From Clostridium sp. CAG:343 (GTDB taxonomy: Bacteria; Bacillota; Clostridia; TANB77; CAG-508): a DNA stretch of 64,000 nucleotides. A program made the translations under genes and the position numbers. Below, piece by piece: positions 17,864 to 27,564 of the stretch. The notes under the pieces were generated by a model. The model did not search any database. It saw nothing but the letters and a program-made list of their open reading frames with translations, and was not told the DNA's origin. The stretch spans positions 1-64,000 of the forward strand of contig FR888061.1 in NCBI GenBank assembly GCA_000431335.1. Reading direction: 5' to 3'. Position 1 is the stretch's first letter, and every line of letters begins with the position of its first letter.

Positions 17864-18223
17864 TTAATTCGGAAATTCTCTTAACTTTTCCAGAAACTCT
17901 TTACCCTTTATTCCCAAAGGTATTATTTCTTCTCGCTTTTCAATATTTATTAAACCATACCTTTCGTTTTTCTCCACAATGGCAATGTTTCCATCTACCT
18001 CAATTATGTTATCATAACGCGATAGAAAATCCCACAACCCTTTTGGATACTTAACAGGTGCAATTTCTATACCTTTAGAATTAATAATTCCTTCGCATTC
18101 ATTCTTTCCTACAATAGTGAAGTTACCATGGAATTCATATACATATTCATATGGCAACTCCTTAAGTTCTCCTGTTTCATCTAACCGAATAGCTAATTTG
18201 GTTATTTGAATGATTTCTGGCAT
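17864..18223 (-). CDS. WG-repeat-like small protein with an in-frame CGG codon
   Basis: The 119-aa protein carries two repeats of the WG/KWG type (FTIVGKNECEGIINSKGIEI and IAIVEKNERYGLINIEKREE). The start at 18223 is supported by AAGGG. It is monocistronic with a strong promoter. It is odd in two ways. Its base composition is visibly less AT-rich than its neighbours, suggesting recent acquisition. It also contains the only in-frame CGG (codon 13, 18185-18187, LAI-R-LDE) that cannot be a +1 site, because skipping would give a stop at the next codon. Function unknown. Confidence 0.65.
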   Translation of the reverse strand: MPEIIQITKLAIRLDETGELKELPYEYVYEFHGNFTIVGKNECEGIINSKGIEIAPVKYPKGLWDFLSRYDNIIEVDGNIAIVEKNERYGLINIEKREEIIPLGIKGKEFLEKLREFPN

Positions 18224-18271
18224 TTTATTCCCTTCTTTATTGTTAAAATTTGTCAATCTAGACATATTCAT

Positions 18272-18301
18272 ATTATAACACCATATTTTCATTTATGTCA
18301 A
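18272..18301 (-). promoter_or_regulatory. Strong promoter of the WG-repeat gene
   Basis: On the minus strand TTGACA (18296-18301), an 18-base spacer and TATAAT (18272-18277). It lies between the addA stop and the WG-repeat gene. Confidence 0.8.
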
Positions 18302-18323
18302 TCGGTTTTTCTATTTAATTTTC

Positions 18324-21300
18324 CTAAATTTCAATTGCTTGTCCTAAACAAGTAGAATAAATATATTTTTTAGAGACCTTTTTATTAAATGATTGTTCTA
18401 ATGCCTTTTGATATAATTCTAATTGTTTTTTATATTTATTTACTAATTCATATTTTTTATTTTTTTCTATATAATCTGTTTTATAATCAACCAAAATAAG
18501 TTCATCATTTTTATTAACATAATACAAATCTATAACACCTTGTACTAAAATAGTTTCTTCTATTTTCTCATTATATATAGTATTCGCTGGAATATTTAAA
18601 TAAAATGGTTTCTCTCTTTCAATTAGTTTTGCTGTCTTTAATTCTCTCCAAATCTCAGACTTTGTAAATTCTAATATTTTAAAAGGATTTATATTATCCG
18701 CTTCTATTTTGGTTATAATTTGCTTTTCTACTAAACTATTAATTAACTCTTTTACTTTAATTAAATTATAATCTACTTTTTCATCTAATTTTTGCATACA
18801 CAAATGTATTAAAGTTCCCTTTTGAGCTCCTGTCAATTTGTTTTTTTCTTCTAGTTTCAAGAATTGTGGCTTTGGAAATTCTATTACATCTTCTATTTTA
18901 TCTTCTAAATTTCTCTGTTTGCCTATTAATTCTTCTATACCGATATCTAACTTTTCTTGTTCTACCTGCTTTAACTTAGTTACAGACGTCTTAGTTGGAA
19001 TAGTAGTTGCTAATTTATTTGGATATGTATAATTTAATATTTTTTCTAATGTTTTAAATTCTTCTTTAGTTATTTCTTTTTTATTAAGTTCTTCTATAAC
19101 ATTAACTTTTTCTTTTTGAATTTTTTTACATCTATTTAGTATATCTTTTTTCTTATATAAATTTAATAACATACAATTTTTATTTTTTTCTTTTTCATAT
19201 TCATAAACTAGTAATATCCAATCCAAATATTTTTTATATTTTTTAATTAAAATTGTATTTATTTTTCCATCTTTTTTAATATATCTTTCAACTTGTTCTG
19301 ACATTTTTAAAAAATCTTTTTGATAATCATTCTTAATTCCTGTTATAATTAGTTTTTCTTTTGCCCTAGTTAAAGCAACATATAATATTCTCATTTCTTC
19401 TGATAATGTTTCTATTAACATTTTACTTCTTAATGATGCTTTACTTAAAGTATCATATTGAATTTGTTTATCATAATCAATATATTTAACTCCTATTCCC
19501 ATTTCTTGATGTAACAAAACAGAATCATTTAAATCCATTAAATTAAATTGTTTTCCAGTACTTGATAAAAACACAACTGGAAATTCAAGGCCTTTACTTT
19601 TATGAATACTCATAATACGAATTACATTATCATTTTCTCCAATTAATTTGGCAGAACCCAAATCTCCACTGCTTAGTTTTAGCCTATCTATAAAATTAAT
19701 AAAATTATATAATCCTTTAAAATTTGAACTTTCATATTGTTTAGCTTTTTGAAACAACATTTTTAAATTTGCTTGTCTTAATTCACCATTTGGCATTAAT
19801 CCGAACATAATTATAAAAACCTGTATCTATGTATATTTTCCAAATCAATTCATCTAAAGAAAAATATTCTTGTTCATCTCTCCATTTATCTAAATTGCTT
19901 AAAAAATTGCAAATTTTCTCCTTAAGCTCTTTATTAACATCAATCATAGCTTTTTGCATACAAACATAAAAGTTGTCATATTTATCAGATAGTCTTATTT
20001 GAACTAATTCATCATCTGTAAATTTTCCTATAAAAGACCTCAATACTGTAACAAGTGGAATATCTTGCATTGGATTATCAATTATTTTAAGTAATGACAT
20101 AATTGTTTGAATTTCAATAGAACCTAAATATTCTTGGGAACTATCTGAAAACACAGGCATATTTAACGATAAAATTTCTTGTTCATATATAGGTGCTATA
20201 TTAGCAGTTGATCTGAGCAATATTACTATATCTTTATATTCAATATTTCTATATTGGTTTTTCTTTCTGTCCCATACTTGAAATTTTTCTTTTATTAACT
20301 CTTTTATTCTATTTGCAACAAATCTAGCCTCTAATTCAATATTTTCTACTCGTTCTTCTTCTTCTTCGTTTTTTTCTTCAAATATTTCATCGTTTTCTAT
20401 ATTCTCTTGTTTTTCTTCTTCTTTCAAATCTATAATATCAATTTCAGTTGCAAAATTTTGTTTTAACTCTGGATAATCTGCACCTAAATTTAGATATTCT
20501 TTTTCATCATATTCAATATCTCCTAAATCATTGCTCATTATATCTTGAAAAACTATATTAGTAAAATCTAACACATTATCTCTACTTCTAAAATTTTTAA
20601 ATAATTGTATTTTTAAATCATCTTCTTTTTGCTTATCTTTTTTCGATTTATATTTATGATATTTGTTTAAAAATAATTCTGGCATAGCTTGGCGAAATTT
20701 ATAAATACTTTGTTTTACATCTCCTACCATAAATATATTATTTCCTTTTGATACAGAACTCAAAATATATTCTTGTACCAAATTACTATCTTGGTATTCG
20801 TCTATTGCTATTTCTAAATATTTTTCTTGATACCTCTTTGCTACCTCAGAAACTTGTATTTTTCCATTTTCTTCTTTTAATAATATTTTTAAAGCAAAAT
20901 GTTCTATATCGTTAAAATCTACTATATTTTTATTTCTTTTTCTTTTCGAAAACTCTTCATTAAATTCGAATATTAGATTTTTTAACTTTGATAAAATAGA
21001 ATACATGTCATAAATATCTTCATTAGCTTGCCTTGAATTATAAATCAATATCTTATCTAATATTTTACTTAATTTTTTCTTTCCATCATCACGTATCTTT
21101 TTTGCTTCATCCTTTAATTCAGATTCTACTTTTTGCCTTGGCCATGTAGGAAACTTTAAATTTTGATTTATCTCATATGCTTTGTCCCAACTATTTAAAC
21201 TTCTCTTTAAATTCTCTAACATATCAATATCATTTCTAATTGTTTGATAATATTTTTCTAATTCTTTATCTAATGTAAGTTTTTTAGATATACTTTCAAA

Positions 21301-21996
21301 CGTAGACAATATATCTACTAATTCTTCATCAACCTCTTTCAATAATTCCTTTCCCCAAATAGTATTTGCAAAATCTTCATCTAATCTATCTTTTAAATTA
21401 AACATTTCTATCTTATCAGTTAACCATTTTTCAGGAAATGGATTACTTTGTATATAATTATTTATCTTTAATACTAACTCTTTTAAAGGAGTATCATCTC
21501 TATAACTTGTATACGTATGAATCAATTTGATAAATTCATCATTATCTTCCTCATATTTTTTTTCAAAAATATCTTCTAATACCTCTTGCTTTAACAACTC
21601 TATTTCAGTAGTATCTGCAATTCTAAAATTAGGAGAAACATTATCTAATTCATAAAAATTATTTCTAACAACTTCTAAGCAAAAAGAATCAATAGTACAT
21701 ATACTAGCTTTATTTAGCAAAGTAATCTGTCTTTGCAAATTCTCATTTTCAGAATCTTCCTCTAGTTTTTTATAAATAGCATCTAAAACTCTTTCCCTCA
21801 TTTCAGAAGCTGCAGCATTTGTAAATGTTACAACCAATAACTTATCTATATCTATTTTTTCATTTATTATCTTATTAATAATTCTTTCTACCAAAACAGC
21901 AGTCTTACCACTACCAGCAGCCGCTGCAACCAAAATATTCGAATTTTTTTCATAAATAGCATCCTGTTGTTCACTTGTCCATTTCACTTTACTCAT
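18324..21996 (-). CDS. addA: Helicase-nuclease subunit AddA, read through a CGG +1 frameshift
   Basis: AddA with AddB processes double-strand DNA ends for recombination (the RecBCD equivalent). Motifs: Walker A LVAAAAGSGKTAVLVERI, VVTFTNAAASEM, IDEYQDSN (Walker B), MVGDVKQSIYKFR, VALTRAKEKLIITG and, near the C-terminus, the nuclease signature LVDYKTDY. The frame breaks once, at 19801-19803: TAT GTT CGG A ends five codons later, while +1 continues as YVGLMPNGELRQANLK, a highly conserved AddA segment. Joined length is 1223 aa, normal for AddA. The start at 21996 follows AAGGAG. addB is not in the window, which is unusual because it normally precedes addA. Confidence 0.93.
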
Positions 21997-22009
21997 ATCT
22001 ACTCCTTTT

Positions 22010-22043
22010 GAGACACTGGGGACAGGTCTTGTTTGTTTCATTT
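22010..22043. repeat. Possible RAYT-type repeat remnant
   Basis: GAGACACTGGGGACAGGTCT followed by TGTTTGTTTCATTT is GC-richer than its surroundings. It resembles the terminal motif (GGGGACAG..., GTTTCAT) of repeats linked to REP-associated transposases in clostridia. It lies just upstream of the addA ribosome site. No transposase is near. Recognition is from memory of the motif only. Confidence 0.3.
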
Positions 22044-22098
22044 CTTTGTTGTTTTTTGTTTTCTCTAACATTAAATATACCGACAAAAATACTAAATT

Positions 22099-23760
22099 TT
22101 AAAAAATCCCAACAATTTCTCCATCTTCATCTATATCAATACTTTCTGCTGCAGGCACCTTTGGAAGTCCTGGCATTGTCATTATTTTTCCTGCTAATAC
22201 AACCACAAAACCTGCTCCATTCTTTAATTCCACTCCTCTTACATTAATATTATAGTCATCTTTACATTCTAAATTTTTAGGATCATCAGAAAAAGAATAT
22301 TGTGTTTTTGCAATACATATTGGCAACTTCGCATATCCCATTTTTTCTATATTTTCTATTTGCTTTTCTGCCTCTTCAGAATATTTAACATCTTTTGCAT
22401 AATAAATATTTTTTGCTATTTTTAATATTTTTTCTTTTATTGAATCACTATCATTATATATGTATTTAAATTCATTTGGCTGTTGGCTTAACTTAACTAG
22501 TTTGTTTGCTATATCAATTGCTCCATCTCCGCCTTTAGCCCAGCCTTCTACTACACTTAACTCTATATTTTTATTAGCTAATTTTTCTTTAATATACTCT
22601 ATTTCTTTTTCAGTATCTGATGCATATTTGTTTAATGCAACTATAACGTTTAAGCCAAATTTATTCTTTATATTATCTATATGTTTATATAAATTATCAA
22701 TTCCTTTTTCTATTCCTTCTATATTTTCTTCTTGTATTTTTTCTTTTTCTACTCCACCATGATATTTAATAGCTTTAATTGTCGCAACTATTACTACAGC
22801 ATCTGGTTTTAATCCTGTTTTTCTACATTTTATATCTAAAAATTTTTCTGCTCCTAAATCTGCACCAAAACCTGCTTCTGTTATTGTGTAATCAGCAAGT
22901 TTTAATGCTGTTTTTGTTGCAATTACACTATTACATCCATGTGCTATATTTGCAAATGGTCCTCCATGAACTAGTGCTGGTGTATGTTCTAGTGTTTGTA
23001 CTAGATTTGGCTTAATAGCATCTTTTAATAATACTGTCATTGCACCTTCTGCTTTTAATTGTTTAACATATATCGGCTCTTCTTTTTTATTGTATCCAAT
23101 TATTATATTTCCTAATTTTTGTTTTAAGTCTTTTAAATTTTCAGCTAAGCATAACACTGCCATTATTTCTGAAGCTACTGTTATGTCAAAATTATCTATT
23201 CTTGGAACAATTTTACTTTCGCCTGAAAGTCCTGTTTCAACTTTTCTTAATTGTCTATCATTTAAATCTAAGCATCTTTTCCATACTACTTTTTCAAATC
23301 CTAATTCATTTCCAAAATAAATATGATTGTCAATCATAGCAGATAATAAGTTATTTGCTGATGTTATTGCATGAATATCTCCTGTAAAATGTAAATTTAT
23401 ATCTTCCATTGGAGCAATTTGTACTTTTCCTCCTCCAGTTGCTCCTCCTTTTATTCCAAAAACTGGCCCTAAAGAAGGCTCTCTTAATGTAAGTATAGAT
23501 TTTTTACCTATTTTTCTTAATCCATCAGCAATTGCAATAGAAACTGTAGTTTTTCCCTCTCCTAATGGTGTTGGGGAAATAGCTGTTACTAAAATTAATT
23601 TTCCATTATTTTTGCTTTTATTTTTTTCATATATTTCATTAGAAATTTTTGCTTTATATTTCCCATATTGTTCGATATCCTCTTCTTTAATTTCTAATTT
23701 TTCTGCTATTTTATTAATTTCATCTAATTTTGTATTTTTTGCTATTTCAATATCTGTCAT
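22099..23760 (-). CDS. fhs: Formate-tetrahydrofolate ligase
   Basis: This enzyme makes 10-formyl-tetrahydrofolate from formate, THF and ATP, feeding one-carbon metabolism and, in acetogens, the methyl branch. The 553-aa protein has the P-loop-like TPLGEGKTTVSIAI, LREPSLGPVFGIKGGATGGG, NLHFTGDIHAITSANNLL, HGGPFANIAHGCNSV and a C-terminal MTMPGLPKVPAAESIDI. The start follows GGGGG. It lies between the divergent-PAP2 gene and addA in the same direction. Confidence 0.97.
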   Translation of the reverse strand: MTDIEIAKNTKLDEINKIAEKLEIKEEDIEQYGKYKAKISNEIYEKNKSKNNGKLILVTAISPTPLGEGKTTVSIAIADGLRKIGKKSILTLREPSLGPVFGIKGGATGGGKVQIAPMEDINLHFTGDIHAITSANNLLSAMIDNHIYFGNELGFEKVVWKRCLDLNDRQLRKVETGLSGESKIVPRIDNFDITVASEIMAVLCLAENLKDLKQKLGNIIIGYNKKEEPIYVKQLKAEGAMTVLLKDAIKPNLVQTLEHTPALVHGGPFANIAHGCNSVIATKTALKLADYTITEAGFGADLGAEKFLDIKCRKTGLKPDAVVIVATIKAIKYHGGVEKEKIQEENIEGIEKGIDNLYKHIDNIKNKFGLNVIVALNKYASDTEKEIEYIKEKLANKNIELSVVEGWAKGGDGAIDIANKLVKLSQQPNEFKYIYNDSDSIKEKILKIAKNIYYAKDVKYSEEAEKQIENIEKMGYAKLPICIAKTQYSFSDDPKNLECKDDYNINVRGVELKNGAGFVVVLAGKIMTMPGLPKVPAAESIDIDEDGEIVGIF

Positions 23761-23814
23761 TTCTATTGCCCCCTATCTGATACTAATTTTATATTGTTTT
23801 GATTTTGTCTGCTA

Positions 23815-24255
23815 TTATGCTATTAATCCTACAACTACACCTATTAAAGCTCCCACAAAAACTTGTATAGGTGTATGTCCTAATACTTCTACAAGTCTTT
23901 CTGAAACTTGTATGCCAGTTAACCCTGGCGTTTCAACCAATTTATTTAATAAAGCCGCTTGTTTACCTGCCGCTCTCCTTACTCCACATGCATCATACAT
24001 AACTACTATTGCCATTATAAAAGCTACAGCAAATATAGGTGTGTCTACTCCTTGATATTTTCCTACCAATGTTGCTAATCCCGCTACTACAGCTGAATGA
24101 GAACTTGGCATTCCTCCTGCTCCCATAATTCTTTTAAAATTGAATTTTTTTGTAGTTACTAAATCATAAATTAATTTAAATAGCTGTATTCCAAACCATA
24201 ATAAGACTGGTATATAAATATATTTATTTTGTATAAAACCTATTAAATTGTTCAT
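23815..24255 (-). CDS. Divergent PAP2 family (DUF212, YuiD-like) membrane protein
   Basis: The 146-aa protein has four hydrophobic segments and the family motif GAGGMPSSHSAVVAGLATL, with MYDACGVRRAAGKQA and GHTPIQVFVGALIGVVVG. This motif is a relic of the phosphatase active site of PAP2 enzymes (SSHS), but the catalytic set is incomplete and the function is unknown. It is in a minus-strand run with xseB/xseA upstream and fhs downstream. Confidence 0.88.
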   Translation of the reverse strand: MNNLIGFIQNKYIYIPVLLWFGIQLFKLIYDLVTTKKFNFKRIMGAGGMPSSHSAVVAGLATLVGKYQGVDTPIFAVAFIMAIVVMYDACGVRRAAGKQAALLNKLVETPGLTGIQVSERLVEVLGHTPIQVFVGALIGVVVGLIA

Positions 24256-24282
24256 TTTACATTTTTCTCCCTTTTTATTTTT

Positions 24283-24504
24283 TTAATCTTTTGTTTGAAA
24301 ATCTTCTTCTTTCATTTCATCATCTTTTTTTACTAAAATCGTAATTTTTTTCTCTGCTTCTTCTAATATTTTACTACATTCTTTAGAAATTTTTATTCCC
24401 TGCTCAAATCTTGAAACAGAATCATCTAAGTTTAAATCTCCTTTTTCTAATTCTGCAACAACTTTTTCTAATTCTTCCATATTTTCTTCAAAACTTTTAC
24501 TCAT
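24283..24504 (-). CDS. xseB: Exodeoxyribonuclease VII small subunit
   Basis: XseB combines with XseA to degrade single-stranded DNA. The 73-aa protein has the compact helical-hairpin pattern FEENMEELEKVVAELEKGD, LNLDDSVSRFEQGIKI and CSKILEEAEKKI. It lies directly downstream of xseA. Confidence 0.93.
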   Translation of the reverse strand: MSKSFEENMEELEKVVAELEKGDLNLDDSVSRFEQGIKISKECSKILEEAEKKITILVKKDDEMKEEDFQTKD

Positions 24505-24541
24505 AAATATCTTTTCTCCTTTTTATTTCAATCCTTATAAA

Positions 24542-25735
24542 CTACTTTACAATTGCTTCTTTTTTACCATCTACAAATCTAATTTCTATTAAATCATTTG
24601 TTTTTAATTCTTCTTTGCTTTTTATAACTTTATTGTTTTTTTCCGTTATAGAATATCCTCTATATAATGTTTTTAATGGACTTAGAGCATCTAATTTTGC
24701 AATCAATTCTATGTATTTAGTTTTTTCTTTTTCGTGTTTTACTTTTATACTATTTTCTATTTGTTTAATACAATTATCTAATTTAATATAGTTGTCATTT
24801 ATTTTTCTTAAAGGCTCTTTAAATACTGAACTTGACATGCATTTTTCATATCTAAGATTCATAAGTTCTAGTTTTTTTATTAATGAATTTCTTAATCTAT
24901 CTTGGTAAGTTTCAATTTTTCTTTTTACTTCATATATATCAGGCACAGCAAGTTCTGCAGCTGCTGATGGAGTTGGTGCTCTTAAATCTGCAACAAAATC
25001 TGCTATTGTAAAATCTGTTTCATGTCCTACTGCTGATATAATAGGAATTTCAGAATTGTATATACTATGTGCAACAATCTCTTCATTAAATGGCCATAAG
25101 TCTTCTAAAGAGCCTCCTCCTCTTGCTAAAATTAATACATCCGCTAATTTGTTTTTATTCATATATTCTATTCCATTTGATATCTTTTCAGCTGCACCTT
25201 CTCCTTGAACTGGTACTGGTAATAAACGTATATATACATTTGGATTTCTTCTTGTTGAAACATTTATAATATCTCTTATTACAGAACCTGTTTGTGATGT
25301 TAATACTCCTATAACTCTAGGCATCATTGGTATTTTCATTTTATGCTCTTCTTCAAACAAACCTTGTTGCTCAAGTCTTTTTTTCAATTCTTGATATTTA
25401 GTATATAAATCTCCTAAGCCATCTTCTTCCATTGCTCTTGCATAAATTTGATATACTCCATCTCTTTCAAAAACAGAAACACTACCTAAAATCATAACTT
25501 TCATGCCATCCTTTGGCATGAAAGTTAATTTTGTTGCATAAGATTTAAACATAATGCATTTTATTAAAGATTTTTCGTCTTTTAAAGTAAAATACATATG
25601 TCCTGTATAATGATTTTTAAAATTTGATATTTCTCCTTTTATTAATATGTTATTTAAATATTCATCTTCCGCTATTTTTTCTTTCATATATTTATTTAAA
25701 TCAGAAACTGTTATAGCCATATCTGCATATTTCAT
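24542..25735 (-). CDS. xseA: Exodeoxyribonuclease VII large subunit
   Basis: The 397-aa catalytic subunit has an N-terminal OB fold (ITVSDLNKYMKEKI to the HYTGHMYFTLKDE region), the nuclease core VIGVLTSQTGSVIRDI, LILARGGGSLEDLWPFNEE, ISAVGHETDFTIADFVADLR and APTPSAAAELAVPD, and a coiled C-terminal region ending RGYSITEKNNKVI. Length is normal. It sits between nusB and xseB. Confidence 0.96.
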   Translation of the reverse strand: MKYADMAITVSDLNKYMKEKIAEDEYLNNILIKGEISNFKNHYTGHMYFTLKDEKSLIKCIMFKSYATKLTFMPKDGMKVMILGSVSVFERDGVYQIYARAMEEDGLGDLYTKYQELKKRLEQQGLFEEEHKMKIPMMPRVIGVLTSQTGSVIRDIINVSTRRNPNVYIRLLPVPVQGEGAAEKISNGIEYMNKNKLADVLILARGGGSLEDLWPFNEEIVAHSIYNSEIPIISAVGHETDFTIADFVADLRAPTPSAAAELAVPDIYEVKRKIETYQDRLRNSLIKKLELMNLRYEKCMSSSVFKEPLRKINDNYIKLDNCIKQIENSIKVKHEKEKTKYIELIAKLDALSPLKTLYRGYSITEKNNKVIKSKEELKTNDLIEIRFVDGKKEAIVK

Positions 25736-25754
25736 ATTTTCATTTCTTCCTTTT

Positions 25755-26156
25755 TTATTCTTTTACAATACTTGCTAAAATTCCATTTACAAAGTTTTTA
25801 GAATTATCTTCACCATATTTTTTTGCTAATTCCACTGCCTCATTAATTCCAACTTTAAATGGGATATCTTTGTATTTTATTTCGTAAATAGCTATTTTCA
25901 ATATTGCTAAATCAATTTTAGAAATTCTTTCGATTTTCCAGTCTGATTTTAAATTTATTTCTATTTTTTGCATTATATCTTTTTCATTTTTTTTGATTCC
26001 TAAAACACTATCTTTAATGTATTCTATTGCATTTTTATCTGTTATATTATTACTTTCTATATATAATTCTATTTGCTCTTCTAAATTTTCTATATTTTGA
26101 ATTTCTAAACTATATATAAGTTTAAATGCTTGTTCTCTTATTTCTGATCTATTCAT
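25755..26156 (-). CDS. nusB: Transcription antitermination factor NusB
   Basis: NusB with NusE/S10 promotes antitermination of rRNA operons. The 133-aa all-helical protein starts [18 protein letters not shown] and ends [12 protein letters not shown]. It has [21 protein letters not shown] and [19 protein letters not shown], all typical. The neighbourhood (asp23 cluster upstream, xseA downstream) is the usual clostridial one. Confidence 0.94.
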   Translation of the reverse strand: MNRSEIREQAFKLIYSLEIQNIENLEEQIELYIESNNITDKNAIEYIKDSVLGIKKNEKDIMQKIEINLKSDWKIERISKIDLAILKIAIYEIKYKDIPFKVGINEAVELAKKYGEDNSKNFVNGILASIVKE

Positions 26157-26180
26157 GTATATTTTTCCTTCCCAATAATA

Positions 26181-26384
26181 TTACATTTTATCTATAAAAC
26201 TTTTTAATTTCGTTTTTACAAAATCTTTATTTTGTTGTACATAATTTCCAATAAAAGCTCCTAATACTAGCACAACAATAGCTAATATTAAATCATGCAA
26301 TCTTGTAACTAATATTAATATCGCTATAATTACTCCTATAATAGCTCCTCTATATTGAGTTATAAAATCCTTGAATCCGTTCAT
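26181..26384 (-). CDS. DUF2273 small membrane protein
   Basis: A ~67-aa protein with two hydrophobic segments (GAIIGVIIAILILVT and LILAIVVLVLGAFIGNYV) and a basic tail. This is the DUF2273 family, which regularly accompanies amaP and asp23 and is thought to help tether Asp23 to the membrane. The start could be the ATG at 26384 or a GTG at 26393; AAAGGA suits either poorly. Confidence 0.8.
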   Translation of the reverse strand: MNGFKDFITQYRGAIIGVIIAILILVTRLHDLILAIVVLVLGAFIGNYVQQNKDFVKTKLKSFIDKM

Positions 26385-26426
26385 CTTAATCACATTCCTT
26401 TCCGCATAAATTTGTTATGAATTTTC

Positions 26427-26984
26427 TTAAGCCTCTTGCTGTTCTTCTTTTGGTGCAACTTTTTTTACTGTAATATTTACTTCTTTTACATCTAAATCTG
26501 TTGCGGTTTTTATTTTTTCTTTTATTTTAGTTTGTAAGTTTGCAGATAACTCTTTTATAATAACATTTGAACCAACCATTAAATTAACATACACCATTAC
26601 ATTATTTTCTCTATCTAATTCAACTCTGGTTGTTACTTGTTCTGTTCCTTCAAAATTCAAAGCTACTGAATTAACTAAGTTTTCTAGTGTTTCTTTTGAT
26701 ATCATAAGCTTTCCATTTTCATTTTCTAACAAAACTCCTTGTTCTTCATTTGTTTTTCCTTTTGATGTTGAATCAAAAAATATACATTTTATTGAAAGTA
26801 AAATAAATACTACACTTATTCCTAGTAATATTTTACTTGAAACATCTCCTACAATAACTTTGTAAATAATATTTCCAATTAAATTCATATCTAGCCATCC
26901 AAATATTAGTAAGCATAATACTATAGATGATATTAAAATAATATTAGAATATATAACTAATGCGATTTTTTCTAAAAATTTCAT
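26427..26984 (-). CDS. amaP: Alkaline shock response membrane anchor AmaP
   Basis: The 185-aa protein has two N-terminal membrane helices (~8-30 and ~48-70). It then has a cytoplasmic Asp23-like domain with NGKLMISKETLENLVN, VELDRENNVMVYVNLMVGSN and VKEVNITVKKVAP. AmaP anchors Asp23 at the membrane in staphylococci. Located directly between asp23 and the DUF2273 gene. Confidence 0.88.
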   Translation of the reverse strand: MKFLEKIALVIYSNIILISSIVLCLLIFGWLDMNLIGNIIYKVIVGDVSSKILLGISVVFILLSIKCIFFDSTSKGKTNEEQGVLLENENGKLMISKETLENLVNSVALNFEGTEQVTTRVELDRENNVMVYVNLMVGSNVIIKELSANLQTKIKEKIKTATDLDVKEVNITVKKVAPKEEQQEA

Positions 26985-27007
26985 TTCATTTTTTCCTCTT
27001 TTCTTTT

Positions 27008-27448
27008 TTATTCTTCTATATTGTTTTCACTTTCATTAGGTGTATCATTTTTTGCTGTATCAGTATTAACTCCTTGAACATGTACATTTACCTCTTCAAC
27101 TTTTAATCCAGTCATACTTTCTACTGCTTTTTTTACTCTGTTTTGAATTTCAAATGCTACATCTGGTATTCTAGAACCATACTCTACAATAATATTTACA
27201 TCTATTTTTGCTATATTTTCTGATACTTCTACTTTAATTCCTTTTGCTAGATTTTTCTTTCCACTAAATACTTCTGAAATTCCACCTGCAAAACCTCCGG
27301 CCATTCCAGCAACTCCATTGACTTCTGATACGGCTACACCTGCAATAACTGCTACTACATCATCAGATATTTTTATCCCTTCATTTTCTGTTTTTATTTC
27401 ATTGTCTAATTCTACAATTTCTTCATTTTCTTTGTTTTCCTCACTCAT
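27008..27448 (-). CDS. asp23: Asp23/Gls24 envelope stress protein
   Basis: The 146-aa protein has acidic N- and C-terminal tails around an Asp23 domain: KISDDVVAVIAGVAVSEV, VNGVAGMAGGFAGG, AKGIKVEVSENIAKIDVNII, RIPDVAFEIQNRVKKAVE and VEEVNVHVQGV. Asp23 proteins form membrane-associated assemblies linked to envelope stress. First gene of the asp23-amaP-DUF2273-nusB-xseA-xseB run. Confidence 0.92.
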   Translation of the reverse strand: MSEENKENEEIVELDNEIKTENEGIKISDDVVAVIAGVAVSEVNGVAGMAGGFAGGISEVFSGKKNLAKGIKVEVSENIAKIDVNIIVEYGSRIPDVAFEIQNRVKKAVESMTGLKVEEVNVHVQGVNTDTAKNDTPNESENNIEE

Positions 27449-27470
27449 TTTTATTTCCTCCTTTTTATTT

Positions 27471-27501
27471 TTAGTTAATACCTACCTTTATTATTAACTA
27501 A
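27471..27501. promoter_or_regulatory. Inverted repeat in the asp23 leader
   Basis: TTAGTTAATA (27471-27480) and TATTAACTAA (27492-27501) are perfect 10-bp inverted arms around 11 bases, just upstream of the asp23 ribosome site. It could be an operator or a leader hairpin. Confidence 0.4.
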
Positions 27502-27537
27502 AAAAGATATACTTATAAAATACATTATAAGTATATC
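27500..27537 (-). terminator. Terminator after fmt
   Basis: GATATACTTATA (27506-27517) pairs with TATAAGTATATC (27526-27537). On the minus strand the stem is followed by TTTTTT. It ends the priA-def-fmt unit before the asp23 cluster. Confidence 0.85.
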
Positions 27538-27564
27538 AATTTTTTTCCTTTTTTACAACTGTTT

